This document shows positions 1 to 7,959 of a stretch of 64,000 nt of DNA, one piece after another. The notes beneath the pieces are model-generated. The model saw only the letters and a list, made by a program, of their open reading frames with translations. It did not search any database and was not told where the DNA came from. Numbering within the stretch: the stretch's first letter is position 1; each line of letters opens with the position of its first letter. The stretch is taken from contig CAWCGU010000006.1 in NCBI GenBank assembly GCA_963795195.1, positions 744,001-808,000 on the forward strand, given 5' to 3'. The DNA is from CAWCGU01 sp963795195 (GTDB lineage: Bacteria > Actinomycetota > Thermoleophilia > Solirubrobacterales > 70-9). Position numbers and translations under genes: made by a program.

Positions 1-305
1 TCGAGGCGGTCGACGATGCCGGTGATGTTCGAGTTGTCGCAGTGCATCGCCGTCGCCAGCTCGCCCATGGCCCGTGGCTGGTCGAGCAGGCGCAGGCAGA
101 TCGCCTGGCCCGGGTGCAGGCCAAACTCAGCCGCGATCCCGGGAAAGCGCGGCTTGCCATGCGTGAAGAACAGGCGCGAGATCAACGCCCAGGCCTCGCC
201 GTCGAGGCCGGAGACGTAGTCGCTGATGTCGAGCGCCGAGAGCGTCTCGCGACTCGGCTCAGGGGGCGATTCGGTGGCCCGGGATGGGCTCGGGGACAAA
301 CTCAC
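1..305 (-). CDS. MarR-family transcriptional regulator (N-terminal part, cut by window edge)
   Basis: Only the first ~101 codons are visible; the gene runs off the left edge. From a GTG start the protein has a Ser/Pro-rich leader of ~30 residues and then a helical winged-helix region. The last visible residues (N-I-T-G-I-V-D-R-L-E) are the recognition-helix and wing signature of MarR repressors, and G-E-L-A-T-A-M lies just before it, as expected. MarR proteins usually bind a palindrome in their own promoter and release it on ligand binding or oxidation. It diverges from a drug-type ABC exporter with a perfect palindrome between them, so it probably represses both. A TATGGT box 8 bases before the GTG suggests a leaderless message. 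Confidence 0.85.
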   Translation of the reverse strand, partial: MSLSPSPSRATESPPEPSRETLSALDISDYVSGLDGEAWALISRLFFTHGKPRFPGIAAEFGLHPGQAICLRLLDQPRAMGELATAMHCDNSNITGIVDRL

Positions 306-313
306 TTGCCTAA

Positions 314-319
314 ACCATA
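314..319 (-). promoter_or_regulatory. Putative -10 box (TATGGT) of the marR gene
   Basis: Read on the minus strand, TATGGT ends 8 bases before the GTG at 305. This spacing fits a transcript that starts at or next to the start codon; the palindrome at 329-351 would overlap the -35 region. Confidence 0.4.
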
Positions 320-328
320 CACCTTCTC

Positions 329-351
329 GATATTTGATGTATTCAAATATC
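329..351. promoter_or_regulatory. Perfect 9-5-9 palindrome, probable MarR operator
   Basis: Half-sites GATATTTGA (329-337) and TCAAATATC (343-351) are exact reverse complements around a 5-base spacer. The AT-rich site stands out in GC-rich DNA and lies between the divergent marR and ABC-exporter genes, 24 bases from the marR start and 53 from the ATPase start. Length and symmetry are typical of MarR operators; binding is inferred. Confidence 0.7.
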
Positions 352-403
352 TATGTTATCGTGCATCGCCGAAGCAGCCAGCGCAAGCAACTGAAAGGCG
401 CAT

Positions 404-1417
404 ATGACGGACCAGAATGGAATTGAAGTCGAGGGCCTCGTACGTGAGTTCAAGAAGGGACCGCGGGCCGTCGACGGGATCGACCTCGAGGTCGCTCCGG
501 GTGAGATCTACGGCTTCCTGGGCCCGAACGGCGCCGGCAAGTCGACGACCGTGCACATGCTGACGACCTTGCTCCCTCCCACCGCGGGAACCGCACGGGT
601 GGCGGGCTACGACATCGTCCAGGACGGTCCCTCGGTGCGCGACTCGATCGGGGTCGCCCTCCAGGAGGCGGCGCTGGACGCGCTGCTGACGGGACGCGAG
701 CACATGCGCCTGCAGGCGGGCCTGCACGGGATCAGCCGTGAGGAAGGCCGCCGTCGCGGCGACGAACTGCTGGCGCGTGTAGGCCTGACCGAGGCGGCGG
801 ATCGCAAGGTCGGGGGCTACTCGGGAGGCATGAAGCGCCGCCTCGACCTGGCGCTGGCGCTGATCCACGAGCCGCGGCTGCTGTTCCTCGACGAGCCGAC
901 CACCGGACTCGACCCGCAGAGCCGCACGGCGCTCTGGGAAGAGGTCGCACGGCTCAAGTCAGAGCAGGGCGTGACGGTCTTCCTGACCACCCAGTACCTC
1001 GAGGAGGCGGACCATCTCGCCGACCGCGTCGGGATCATCGATCTTGGTCACATCGTCGCCGAGGGCACTCCGTCAGAGCTCAAGGACGAGATCGGCCGGC
1101 CCACCGTGGAGGCGAAGCCCGCGAACGGCAACCTCGAGCAGCTGCGCGCTGCGCTGGAGCGATTCGGCGAGCCGACCGCGGCCTCCCCCGGGGCCGCCGC
1201 TGTGCGGCTTCGCGACGGTGTCGGCGGACTCGCCGACGTCGTGCGAACCCTCGACGGCGAGGGCGTGCGGATCTCCGAGCTCGACCTGCACGCGCCGAGC
1301 CTGGACGACGTCTTCCTCGCCAAGACCGGCCGCCGCCTCGAGGGCGCGGGCGACGACGGCGACAGCGGCGAGCACGAGCTGGCCGAGGACGGCCGCCCCG
1401 ATCCGGTCGCCGTCTAG
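404..1417 (+). CDS. DrrA-like ABC transporter ATP-binding protein (drug/lipid export)
   Basis: A 337-aa nucleotide-binding subunit. The Walker A motif G-P-N-G-A-G-K-S-T is near residue 40, the ABC signature Y-S-G-G-M near 142, and Walker B L-L-F-L-D-E-P-T-T-G-L-D-P near 160, with the switch His region degenerate (T-T-Q-Y). The C-terminal ~100 residues carry the DUF4162-type extension common in the daunorubicin-resistance DrrA family. It would power export by the two ABC-2 permeases that follow at 1429 and 2211. The ATG is preceded by an AAAGGCG ribosome-binding site. Divergence from a MarR gene points to ligand-induced export of a drug-like or lipid substrate; the substrate cannot be read from sequence. 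Confidence 0.92.
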   Translation: MTDQNGIEVEGLVREFKKGPRAVDGIDLEVAPGEIYGFLGPNGAGKSTTVHMLTTLLPPTAGTARVAGYDIVQDGPSVRDSIGVALQEAALDALLTGREHMRLQAGLHGISREEGRRRGDELLARVGLTEAADRKVGGYSGGMKRRLDLALALIHEPRLLFLDEPTTGLDPQSRTALWEEVARLKSEQGVTVFLTTQYLEEADHLADRVGIIDLGHIVAEGTPSELKDEIGRPTVEAKPANGNLEQLRAALERFGEPTAASPGAAAVRLRDGVGGLADVVRTLDGEGVRISELDLHAPSLDDVFLAKTGRRLEGAGDDGDSGEHELAEDGRPDPVAV

Positions 1418-1428
1418 GGCCACCAGCC

Positions 1429-2205
1429 ATGTCCACGACCCTGACACAGGTCGGTTTCCTCGCCCAGCGCTCGATCCTGCGGACCGTGCGCCAGCCGATC
1501 ATGATCGTGCCCGCGCTGGCCTTTCCGCTGATCCTGCTCGCGGTCAACGCGTCGGGGCTCGAAGCGGCGACCGAGATCCCCGGTTTCCCAACCGACAGCT
1601 ACGTCACGTTCGCGCTCGCCTTCGCGTTTATGCAGGGAGCGATGTTCGCGACCATCAACGGCGGCACCTCGCTGGCAACGGACATCCAGCAGGGCTTCTT
1701 CAACCGTTTGCAGCTGACACCGCTGCGGGGCGCCGCGATCATCGCCGGCCAGCTCGCCGGAGTGCTGCTGCTCGGCGTCATCCAGGCGGTCGTCTACCTG
1801 TCCGTCGGGCTGCTGGCCGGCGCCAGCTTCGAGGCCGGCATCGCCGGCCTGCCGGTGTTGATCGCCCTCTCAATCGCAATCTCCGCCGCCTTCGGAACCT
1901 TCGGGCTCTGGCTGGGATTGCGCACAGGGTCGGGCGAGGCCGTCCAGGGCACCTTCCCGCTGCTCTTCATCGTCCTCTTCTTCAGTTCGATGACGCTGCC
2001 GCGCGACCTGATCCAGAACGACTGGTTCCGGACGGTCGCCGACTGGAACCCCGTCAGCTACATGCTGGAGGGAATCCGCTCGCTGTTCGTCGACGGCTGG
2101 GATGGCGAGGCGCTGGCGCTGGCCTTCGGCTTCGCCGCAGTGCTGTTCGCACTCGCACTCGCCGTCGCAGCCCGTGCACTGGGCACCCGAATGGAAAGGA
2201 CCTGA
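1429..2205 (+). CDS. ABC-2 type permease (DrrB-like), first subunit
   Basis: A 258-aa integral membrane protein with about six hydrophobic segments, fitting the ABC-2 membrane family. It begins 11 bases after the ATPase stop, so it is translated from the same message. The motif around N-D-W-F-R-T-V-A-D-W-N-P-V-S-Y near residue 200, followed by L-E-G-I-R-S-L, is the conserved C-terminal region of DrrB-type permeases. It probably forms a heterodimeric pore with the next gene. Confidence 0.88.
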   Translation: MSTTLTQVGFLAQRSILRTVRQPIMIVPALAFPLILLAVNASGLEAATEIPGFPTDSYVTFALAFAFMQGAMFATINGGTSLATDIQQGFFNRLQLTPLRGAAIIAGQLAGVLLLGVIQAVVYLSVGLLAGASFEAGIAGLPVLIALSIAISAAFGTFGLWLGLRTGSGEAVQGTFPLLFIVLFFSSMTLPRDLIQNDWFRTVADWNPVSYMLEGIRSLFVDGWDGEALALAFGFAAVLFALALAVAARALGTRMERT

Positions 2206-2210
2206 TCGCG

Positions 2211-3023
2211 ATGACCTCCGTTCCGATCCCCCACGCCACCGCACCCGCCGGGCGCCGGCGGCGCTGGAGCGGCGCCAGCAAGGCCGTCGCCTGGCGGTCC
2301 CTGCACACCCTGTTTCGCAATCCGGCGCTGCTCTTCCCGCCGCTGGTCATGCCGATCTTTTTCTTCGCCGCGTTCGCGGGCGGGCTGTCTGCGATCGACG
2401 GCGTTCCCGGCTTCAACTACCCCGACTACAACACCTTCCAGTTCGTCTTCGTGCTGCTGCAGTCGGCCGCGTTCGGTGGCGTCTTCACCGGCTTCGCGAT
2501 CGCCGGCGACTTCGAGTCGGGATTCTCGAAGCGGCTGATGCTGGGGACGCGCGATCGCAGCGCGATCATCGCCGGCTACGCGCTGGTCGCCGCCGTACGC
2601 GCGATCTTGGTGATGGCGGTACTGGTCGTAGTCGCACTCGTCGCGGGCTCGGAGATCACCGGATCGGGTCTCGACCTGTTCGGCATCTTCGCCCTGGCGC
2701 TGATGCTCAACTTCGCCGCGGTCTTGTTCGCAGCCGGAATCGCCACGCGGGTTCGCTCCCTGCAGGGAGCGCCGCTGATGCAGATCCCGGTCTTCGTGGC
2801 GCTGCTGACGGCTCCGGTTTACGTGCCCATCGAGTTGATCGAGGGCTGGGTGCACGGCGTGGCCAGCGTCAACCCGATCACGCCGCTCCTGGAAGCTGGC
2901 CGCGGACTGGCGATCGGCGACCCGGTGAAGATCGCGCTTGCCTCCGCCGTGGCGGTGGCCCTTGTGACCGTGATGGTCGCCTGGGCGCTGCGCGGGATGC
3001 GCAAGGCCGAAGCCGCCGCCTGA
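2211..3023 (+). CDS. ABC-2 type permease (DrrB-like), second subunit
   Basis: A 270-aa membrane protein. The ATG at 2211 was chosen because it lies 5 bases after the stop of the previous permease and behind a GGAAAGGACC ribosome-binding site within that gene's end. The same reading frame stays open far upstream, but that stretch is Arg/Pro-rich off-frame sequence. There are about six membrane segments, and V-A-S-V-N-P-I-T-P-L-L-E-A-G-R near residue 220 matches the ABC-2 signature. It completes an ATPase-permease-permease exporter; two different permeases suggest a heterodimer. Confidence 0.88.
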   Translation: MTSVPIPHATAPAGRRRRWSGASKAVAWRSLHTLFRNPALLFPPLVMPIFFFAAFAGGLSAIDGVPGFNYPDYNTFQFVFVLLQSAAFGGVFTGFAIAGDFESGFSKRLMLGTRDRSAIIAGYALVAAVRAILVMAVLVVVALVAGSEITGSGLDLFGIFALALMLNFAAVLFAAGIATRVRSLQGAPLMQIPVFVALLTAPVYVPIELIEGWVHGVASVNPITPLLEAGRGLAIGDPVKIALASAVAVALVTVMVAWALRGMRKAEAAA

Positions 3024-3105
3024 GCCGCTCCACGCCTGAGGGCTGATCGAGCGGACTTCGGACGTTCGGCGGGATTTTGAGCGGCTCCGGCAGACTTGTG
3101 CGCCC

Positions 3106-4548
3106 GTGAACTTCGCCACCGAGATCCTTGAGGGCTTTCCGTCGTCGCAGCGGGCGCTCGTGACGATCGACTCCGACGGCGCCCGGCACGTCTGGCATTT
3201 CGGCGAGCTCTGGGCCCAGAGCGCCGGCCTCTCCGGGGCCTTGGCAACTCGCGGGGTGAGGCGCGGCGACGTCGTCCTGATGCTGGTCGGCAACCGCCAC
3301 GAGTGGGTGCTCTCGATGCTCGCCTGCTGGCGGATGGGGGCGATTGCCCTCCCGTGCAACGTGCAGCTGCGCCGCGCCGATCTCGAGCTTCGCGTCGCCC
3401 AGACCAATCCAACTCTGTCGATCGTCGACGAGCGCCACGCCGCCGAGCTCCCACCCGGCCTCGAGGCAATGACGTTGGCCGAGATCGCCGCGGTCCTCGA
3501 CGAGGAGCGCCCCCAGGCTGCGCCCGTCGCGCCCGCCCGGCTCGATGCCTCCGACCCGGCGCTGATCGTCTTCACCTCCGGAACGACCGGAGTGCCGCGC
3601 GGCGCCGTGCACAGCCAGAGCTACCTGCCTGGCCAGGCCCTGCAGGCCGAGTACTGGTACGGCCCGCAGAAGGGCGAGCTCGCCTGGTGCACGGCGGCCA
3701 GCGGCTGGTCGAAGTCGTCGCGTAACTCGTTCCTGGCAGCCTGGCTGCGGGGAGCGGCGGCGCTCCTGCACGACGGCCGGTTCGATCCTGAGGAGCGCCT
3801 CGATCTGATCGAGCGCGAGGGTGTCAACGTGCTCTGCCAAGCGCCGACCGAGTACCGGATGCTCGCCAAGCGGGCCGAGCTGCGGCCGCTGCCGTCACTG
3901 CGCAGGCTCGTCTCGGCGGGCGAGGCGCTCAACCCCGAGGTCAACGAGCGCTTTCGCGCCGAGGTCGGCCTCGAGATCCACGACGGCTACGGCCAGACGG
4001 AGACCGGGGCGGTCACCGGCATGGGCCCCGGCGACGAAATTCGGCCCGGATCGATGGGCCGGCCGCTGCCCGGGATCGAGACCCGGATCGAGAGCGGTGA
4101 GCTGCAGGTGCGCGCAACGAGTTGCCCGAGCTTCTTCAGCGGCTATCTCGACGAAGGCGCCCCCGCCCTGGTCGACGACGCGTGGTGGGCCACGGGCGAC
4201 CAGGTCCGCGACGACGGCGACAGGTACCTCAGCTTCGAGGGCCGCGACGACGACATCATCGTCTCCTCGGGCTACCGGATCGGCCCCTACGAGGTCGAGT
4301 CGGCGCTCGTCAGCCACCCCGCGGTGGCCGAGGCGGCCGCGGTCGCCGCGCCCGACCCGGAGCGTGGCTCGGTCGTACGCGCCGTCGTCGTTCTGCGCTC
4401 TGGCGAAAGTGGCGAGAAGATGGCTCGCGAACTGCAGGAGCATTGCAAGCGGACCACGGCGCCCTACAAGTTCCCGCGCATCATCGAGTTCGCCGACGAG
4501 CTGCCGAAGACCGTCAGCGGCAAGATCAAGCGCGCGGAGCTTCGGTGA
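3106..4548 (+). CDS. Acyl-CoA synthetase (medium-chain ACSM-like AMP-dependent ligase)
   Basis: A 480-aa adenylate-forming enzyme that would activate a carboxylic acid to acyl-AMP and then acyl-CoA. The phosphate-binding loop I-V-F-T-S-G-T-T-G near residue 150, G-Y-G-Q-T-E-T-G near 305, the ATP-binding W-A-T-G-D near 363 and the catalytic-lysine tail P-K-T-V-S-G-K-I-K-R at the C-terminus are all present. The W-C-T-A-A-S-G-W segment is typical of the ACSM/acetyl-CoA-synthetase branch. It is somewhat shorter than the family norm (~530 aa) at the N-terminus. The GTG start follows a CAGACT box by 9 bases. Its stop overlaps the start of the MFS gene, implying one operon. Confidence 0.9.
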   Translation: MNFATEILEGFPSSQRALVTIDSDGARHVWHFGELWAQSAGLSGALATRGVRRGDVVLMLVGNRHEWVLSMLACWRMGAIALPCNVQLRRADLELRVAQTNPTLSIVDERHAAELPPGLEAMTLAEIAAVLDEERPQAAPVAPARLDASDPALIVFTSGTTGVPRGAVHSQSYLPGQALQAEYWYGPQKGELAWCTAASGWSKSSRNSFLAAWLRGAAALLHDGRFDPEERLDLIEREGVNVLCQAPTEYRMLAKRAELRPLPSLRRLVSAGEALNPEVNERFRAEVGLEIHDGYGQTETGAVTGMGPGDEIRPGSMGRPLPGIETRIESGELQVRATSCPSFFSGYLDEGAPALVDDAWWATGDQVRDDGDRYLSFEGRDDDIIVSSGYRIGPYEVESALVSHPAVAEAAAVAAPDPERGSVVRAVVVLRSGESGEKMARELQEHCKRTTAPYKFPRIIEFADELPKTVSGKIKRAELR

Positions 4549-5723
4549 GGAGCCCGTTCGCCAACATCTCGCCCGCCCGCGCCGCCTTCGCGGGCATCTT
4601 CACGGTCACGATCCTCGGTTTCTTCTCGGTCGGGGCGACTCTGCCGGTCCTGCCGCGCTACGTAACTGGGCCGATCGGCGGCGGCGACGTCGAAGTCGGG
4701 ATCGTCACCGGCGCCTTCGCGGTCACCGGGCTGGCCGTCCGACCCTTCGCGGGCCGCTTCGCCGACTCCAGCGGCCGCCGTCCCGCCGTCCTGCTCGGCG
4801 CATTCCTGTCGGTGATCGCGGCGGCCCTCTACTTCGTTCCCGCGGGCGTACCCGGCCTCGTCGTCTCTCGCTTCTTCCTCGGCGCCGGAGAGGGCCTGAT
4901 CTACACGGCGGGATCGGCCTGGGTGGTCGACCTGACGCCCCCAGAGCGGCGCGGTCAGGTGCTCGGCTGGTACGGGATCGCGATCTGGGGTGGGCTCAGC
5001 CTCGGGCCGGGAATCGGCGAGTTGTTGCTGCAGGCATCGAGCTTCGAGGTCGTCTGGGCATTCGCGCTGGCGGCCCCGTTGCTCGGCGCCCTGATCGCAC
5101 TGAAGATCCCGGAGTCGTTCAGACCGAGCGAAGCCGCGGCCGAGCCCGCGCCGCTGATCGCCCGGGAGGCGATCGCCCCGGGCTTTGCGTTCGCATGTGG
5201 GACATTCGGCTTTGCCGCGATCAGCGCCTTTATCGTGCTCCACCTCGAGCAGCGCGACATCGGCCAGGCGACCCTCGCGTTCACGGCCCTGGCGGTGACC
5301 GTGGTGGTCGTCAGGTTGATCGGCGGCGGCCTTCCGGACCGCTTCGGTGGAGCCCGCTGCGCGGCGGTCGCCGGCCTGGTCGAAGCGGCTGGCCTGGCGA
5401 TGATCGCGGTCGCACAGAGCCTGCCCATGGCGATTTTCGGCGCGGTCGCAATCGGCGCCGCCTTCGCCCTGCTGCTGCCGGCACTCGCCCTGGTCGCGCT
5501 GGAGGGCGTCCCGATCGAGCGCCGCGGCTCGGTGATGGGAACGCTGACGGCCTTCTTCGACCTCGGGGTCGGCATCGGCGCACCGGTCGCAGGTGTGGTC
5601 GCCGCGTTATCGAACTACGGCGGCGCCTTCGGGGTGGCCGCGTTCGTCGCGCTCGGGCTGACGGTGCTCTCGATGCGCGTCGCGCGTCAGGGCCGTCTGG
5701 GTCTGGAGGCCGCAGCGGCTTAG
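4545..5723 (+). CDS. MFS transporter
   Basis: A 392-aa major-facilitator protein with about 12 hydrophobic helices. The GTG at 4545 overlaps the acyl-CoA synthetase stop (GTGA), so the two are translationally coupled; an upstream extension of the same frame is off-frame synthetase sequence. Between helices 2 and 3 is G-R-F-A-D-S-S-G-R-R, the canonical MFS loop motif, and a shorter copy lies in the second half (G-G-L-P-D-R-F-G-G-A-R). It resembles sugar/drug efflux members. Coupling to an acyl-CoA synthetase suggests transport of an organic acid or its product, but the substrate is unknown. Confidence 0.85.
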   Translation: MRSPFANISPARAAFAGIFTVTILGFFSVGATLPVLPRYVTGPIGGGDVEVGIVTGAFAVTGLAVRPFAGRFADSSGRRPAVLLGAFLSVIAAALYFVPAGVPGLVVSRFFLGAGEGLIYTAGSAWVVDLTPPERRGQVLGWYGIAIWGGLSLGPGIGELLLQASSFEVVWAFALAAPLLGALIALKIPESFRPSEAAAEPAPLIAREAIAPGFAFACGTFGFAAISAFIVLHLEQRDIGQATLAFTALAVTVVVVRLIGGGLPDRFGGARCAAVAGLVEAAGLAMIAVAQSLPMAIFGAVAIGAAFALLLPALALVALEGVPIERRGSVMGTLTAFFDLGVGIGAPVAGVVAALSNYGGAFGVAAFVALGLTVLSMRVARQGRLGLEAAAA

Positions 5724-5890
5724 GAACGGGTCCGCTCCCCCGTCCCGCAGCGAGGTCTCTCACCCTGGTCGGAGCCGCTCGCGTCTGTGCTCTTCGTCAT
5801 TCACCGCGTTGGCGCAGCCAATGAACGCGAGTGCGAGGACGAGGGCGGTTGGGAGCGGGGCGACTTGTCGGGGCGTTCACGCTGTACACC

Positions 5891-6911
5891 TCAGAAGAGC
5901 CGGGCCTGGGGGCTCGGGGCTCCTGCCTGGCGCGACTTCTCCGCCACGCTTGCCTTTCGATCCCGCCTGATCCGCCTCAGGTAACCCGTCCGCACCGGCA
6001 ACATCGCCTGGATGCGCTGACCCTCCTGCTTCGGCAGGTAGGCGCCCGTGGCGTAGAGGCGCTCATAGCGCTCGACGAGGTCGGGCCGGTACTGGCGCAG
6101 CCAGTCCATGAAGACGCCTCGCACGTCACCGCGTAGGTGCAGTCCGATGCCGCCGATGCTGACGGCGCCCGCCGCGCCCGCGATCGCAAGGATCTCCTCG
6201 ACCTGGCGCGGGTCGTCGTTGATACCGGGCATCAGCGGCGCGATCAGGATGCCGCTGGGAACGCCGGCCTTGTTCAGCTCCGCGACCGCCTCGAGGCGCT
6301 TTCGCGGGTGGGGCGTGTGCGGCTCGCTGGCGCGCCAGGCCCGCTCATCGAGGGTGGGGACCGAGAGGTTGGCCGAAAACTCGGTGCGTTCGGCAATTTC
6401 CTTCATCAGGTCGAGGTCACGTAGCAGCAGCGGTGACTTCGTCAGCACCGAGCACGGGTTCGAGAAGTCGCGCATCGCCTCCCAGATGCCACGCATCAGA
6501 CCGTAACGGCCCTCGACCCACTGGTAGGGATCGGTGTTCGTGCCGAGGGCCACGTGCTGGCCCGGCCAGGATGGTCGCCGCATTTCGGCGCGTACGAGCT
6601 CGGGCACGTTCACCTTGACGACGATCTCGCGCTCGAAGTCCTCGCCCGGGTTGAGATCCAGGTACTTGTGGGTGGGCCGTGCAAAGCAGTAGGCATAAGA
6701 CGCACGCATGGGTGCAGCCGCGGTATGGGTTGATGGTCCAGCGGAAAGGCATTCGCGATCGCTCCGGAACCCGGTTGATCGCGGAGCGCGCCTGCACCTC
6801 GTAAAAACGGATGCCCAGCGCCTCCGGCGCATCGAATGTCCTCACCACCGGCTCACCCATACCGGGCAGGCCCTGCGTGCCGACTCCCTTCTTCAGATTC
6901 TCCCAACGCAC
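5891..6911 (-). pseudogene. Rv2578c-family radical SAM protein, frameshifted within the Fe-S cluster motif
   Basis: Two overlapping frames together give a ~340-aa protein of the Rv2578c/SplB-like radical SAM family. The GTG start (residues M-R-W-E-N-L) and the stretch ending N-P-Y-R-G-C-T-H-A-C are in one frame; Y-C-F-A-R-P-T-H-K-Y-L and everything to the C-terminal A-R-L-F are in another. The break (about 6700) lies inside the Cx3Cx2C cluster-binding motif and is best explained by about 7 extra bases between the second and third cysteine codons. Downstream motifs (G-T-N-T-D-P-Y-Q, L-T-K-S-P-L-L-L-R-D) are intact. A LexA-like site abuts the start. It could be a true pseudogene or an assembly error; as written it cannot give a full product. 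Confidence 0.8.
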
Positions 6912-6924
6912 GAACGTATGTTCG
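6911..6924. promoter_or_regulatory. Possible LexA (SOS) box overlapping the radical SAM start
   Basis: CGAAC-GTAT-GTTCG matches the actinobacterial SOS consensus CGAAC-N4-GTTCG and abuts the GTG start. A second perfect inverted repeat, ACGTATG / CATACGT around TTCG (6914-6931), overlaps it, so another regulator is possible. lexA itself is in this window with its own box. Confidence 0.5.
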
Positions 6925-6974
6925 CATACGTCCCGGACGGCGAATCCGCGCGGACTGAACGGAGGCCTATCGGC

Positions 6975-7283
6975 TCAGGTCTGAATTCGCTCTATCTCGC
7001 GATTGATCTCCGCCTCGGAGATGCGGCCCGCGCCGAGATAGGCGTTGTAGCCCTGGACGACGATCCCGACCCCCCAGAAACCGGTCACCCAAATCGGCCA
7101 CGGGAGGCCGTGGTCGGCGCGGCCGTCGTGCCCGTCTGCCACTCCCAGCGCCCAGATCAACCAGAACAGCGCGTTGAAACCGATGAAGATGGCGAGGCTG
7201 AGCTTGAAGGCTCGCTTGCGCTTGAGCTGGGCCAGCGCCTGCTCGCGCAGAGAGGTCTCGGCGTTGTTGACGTTCGCTTCCAT
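6975..7283 (-). CDS. Small 2TM-domain membrane protein
   Basis: A 102-aa protein with a charged N-terminal helix (R-E-Q-A-L-A-Q-L-K-R-K-R) followed by two membrane helices separated by a short His/Asp-rich loop, then an amphipathic tail. This fits the 2TM domain family (PF13239), often fused to regulators but here free-standing. The ATG at 7283 has a GAAGGG ribosome-binding site; a longer in-frame start would be Arg/Pro-rich and is rejected. It is the last gene of a three-gene minus-strand run with the hydrolase and dioxygenase. Its function is unknown. Confidence 0.75.
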   Translation of the reverse strand: MEANVNNAETSLREQALAQLKRKRAFKLSLAIFIGFNALFWLIWALGVADGHDGRADHGLPWPIWVTGFWGVGIVVQGYNAYLGAGRISEAEINREIERIQT

Positions 7284-7293
7284 GTTGTTCCCT

Positions 7294-7959
7294 TCAGCCC
7301 GATCCAGGCGATCCCTGCAAAGCGGCGGCGACGAAGTCTCGCATTCTCGGCAGCAGTTCCGGCGGCACGCCGTGGCCGGCGTCCGTCTCGTGGTGGCTGA
7401 CCTCGACCCCGGCATCCGCAAGGGTGGCCTGCGCCGCCCAGGCGAAATCAACCGGGATGATCGGGTCGTTGCGTCCGTGATGGATCAGCACCGGCAAGCC
7501 GTGACGGCTGGCGAGATCAGGCTGCCAGCCGGCGACTGTCGGGATGAACCCGCTGAGAGCGAGGATGGCGGCCGGTGAAGGGCGCCCGTCCCCCAGCCCG
7601 ACCGCGTACGACATCGCGCAGCCCATCGAGAAGCCGCCCAGCACCGTCTGCTCCCAGCCAAGCCCCTCCTGTTCGAGGATGCCGTCGAGCGTCGCCGTCA
7701 GGGCTTCGTAAGCGGCGTGGAACGTCTGCTCGTGCGGGAATCCGACCCGCTCGACCAAATACCAGTGCCGGCCACCCGGCGGTACGTCGGTGAGCGGCGC
7801 CTGGGGGGCGATTCCGAGCAGACGCCGCTCGGGATCGATCACGTCGAGCAGGGAAAAAAGGTCCGATGCGTCGGTGCCGCGGCCGTGGGAGAGCACCAGC
7901 GCGCCCTCGGGCGCGCCCGCCGCCGGGCGGCGCAGGTACTCCAGCCGGGCTTCGCTCAC
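7294..7959 (-). CDS. Phospholipase/carboxylesterase-family alpha/beta hydrolase (MhqD-like)
   Basis: A 221-aa esterase of the carboxylesterase/YpfH group. The nucleophile elbow G-F-S-M-G is near residue 113, with the acid at H-G-R-N-D-P-I-I-P near 165 and the catalytic His in D-A-G-H-G near 195. S-H-G-R-G near 23 forms the oxyanion loop. It overlaps the dioxygenase upstream by 4 bases. In Bacilli the same pairing (MhqO dioxygenase plus MhqD hydrolase) detoxifies quinones, and I infer a similar role here from the gene pair, not from substrate evidence. Confidence 0.85.
   Translation of the reverse strand: MSEARLEYLRRPAAGAPEGALVLSHGRGTDASDLFSLLDVIDPERRLLGIAPQAPLTDVPPGGRHWYLVERVGFPHEQTFHAAYEALTATLDGILEQEGLGWEQTVLGGFSMGCAMSYAVGLGDGRPSPAAILALSGFIPTVAGWQPDLASRHGLPVLIHHGRNDPIIPVDFAWAAQATLADAGVEVSHHETDAGHGVPPELLPRMRDFVAAALQGSPGSG

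Noticed and set aside
1044..2210. An upstream extension of the second ABC permease frame
   Set aside because: It covers the ATPase and first permease in the wrong frame and is Arg/Pro/Ser-rich; the ATG at 2211 has a ribosome-binding site.
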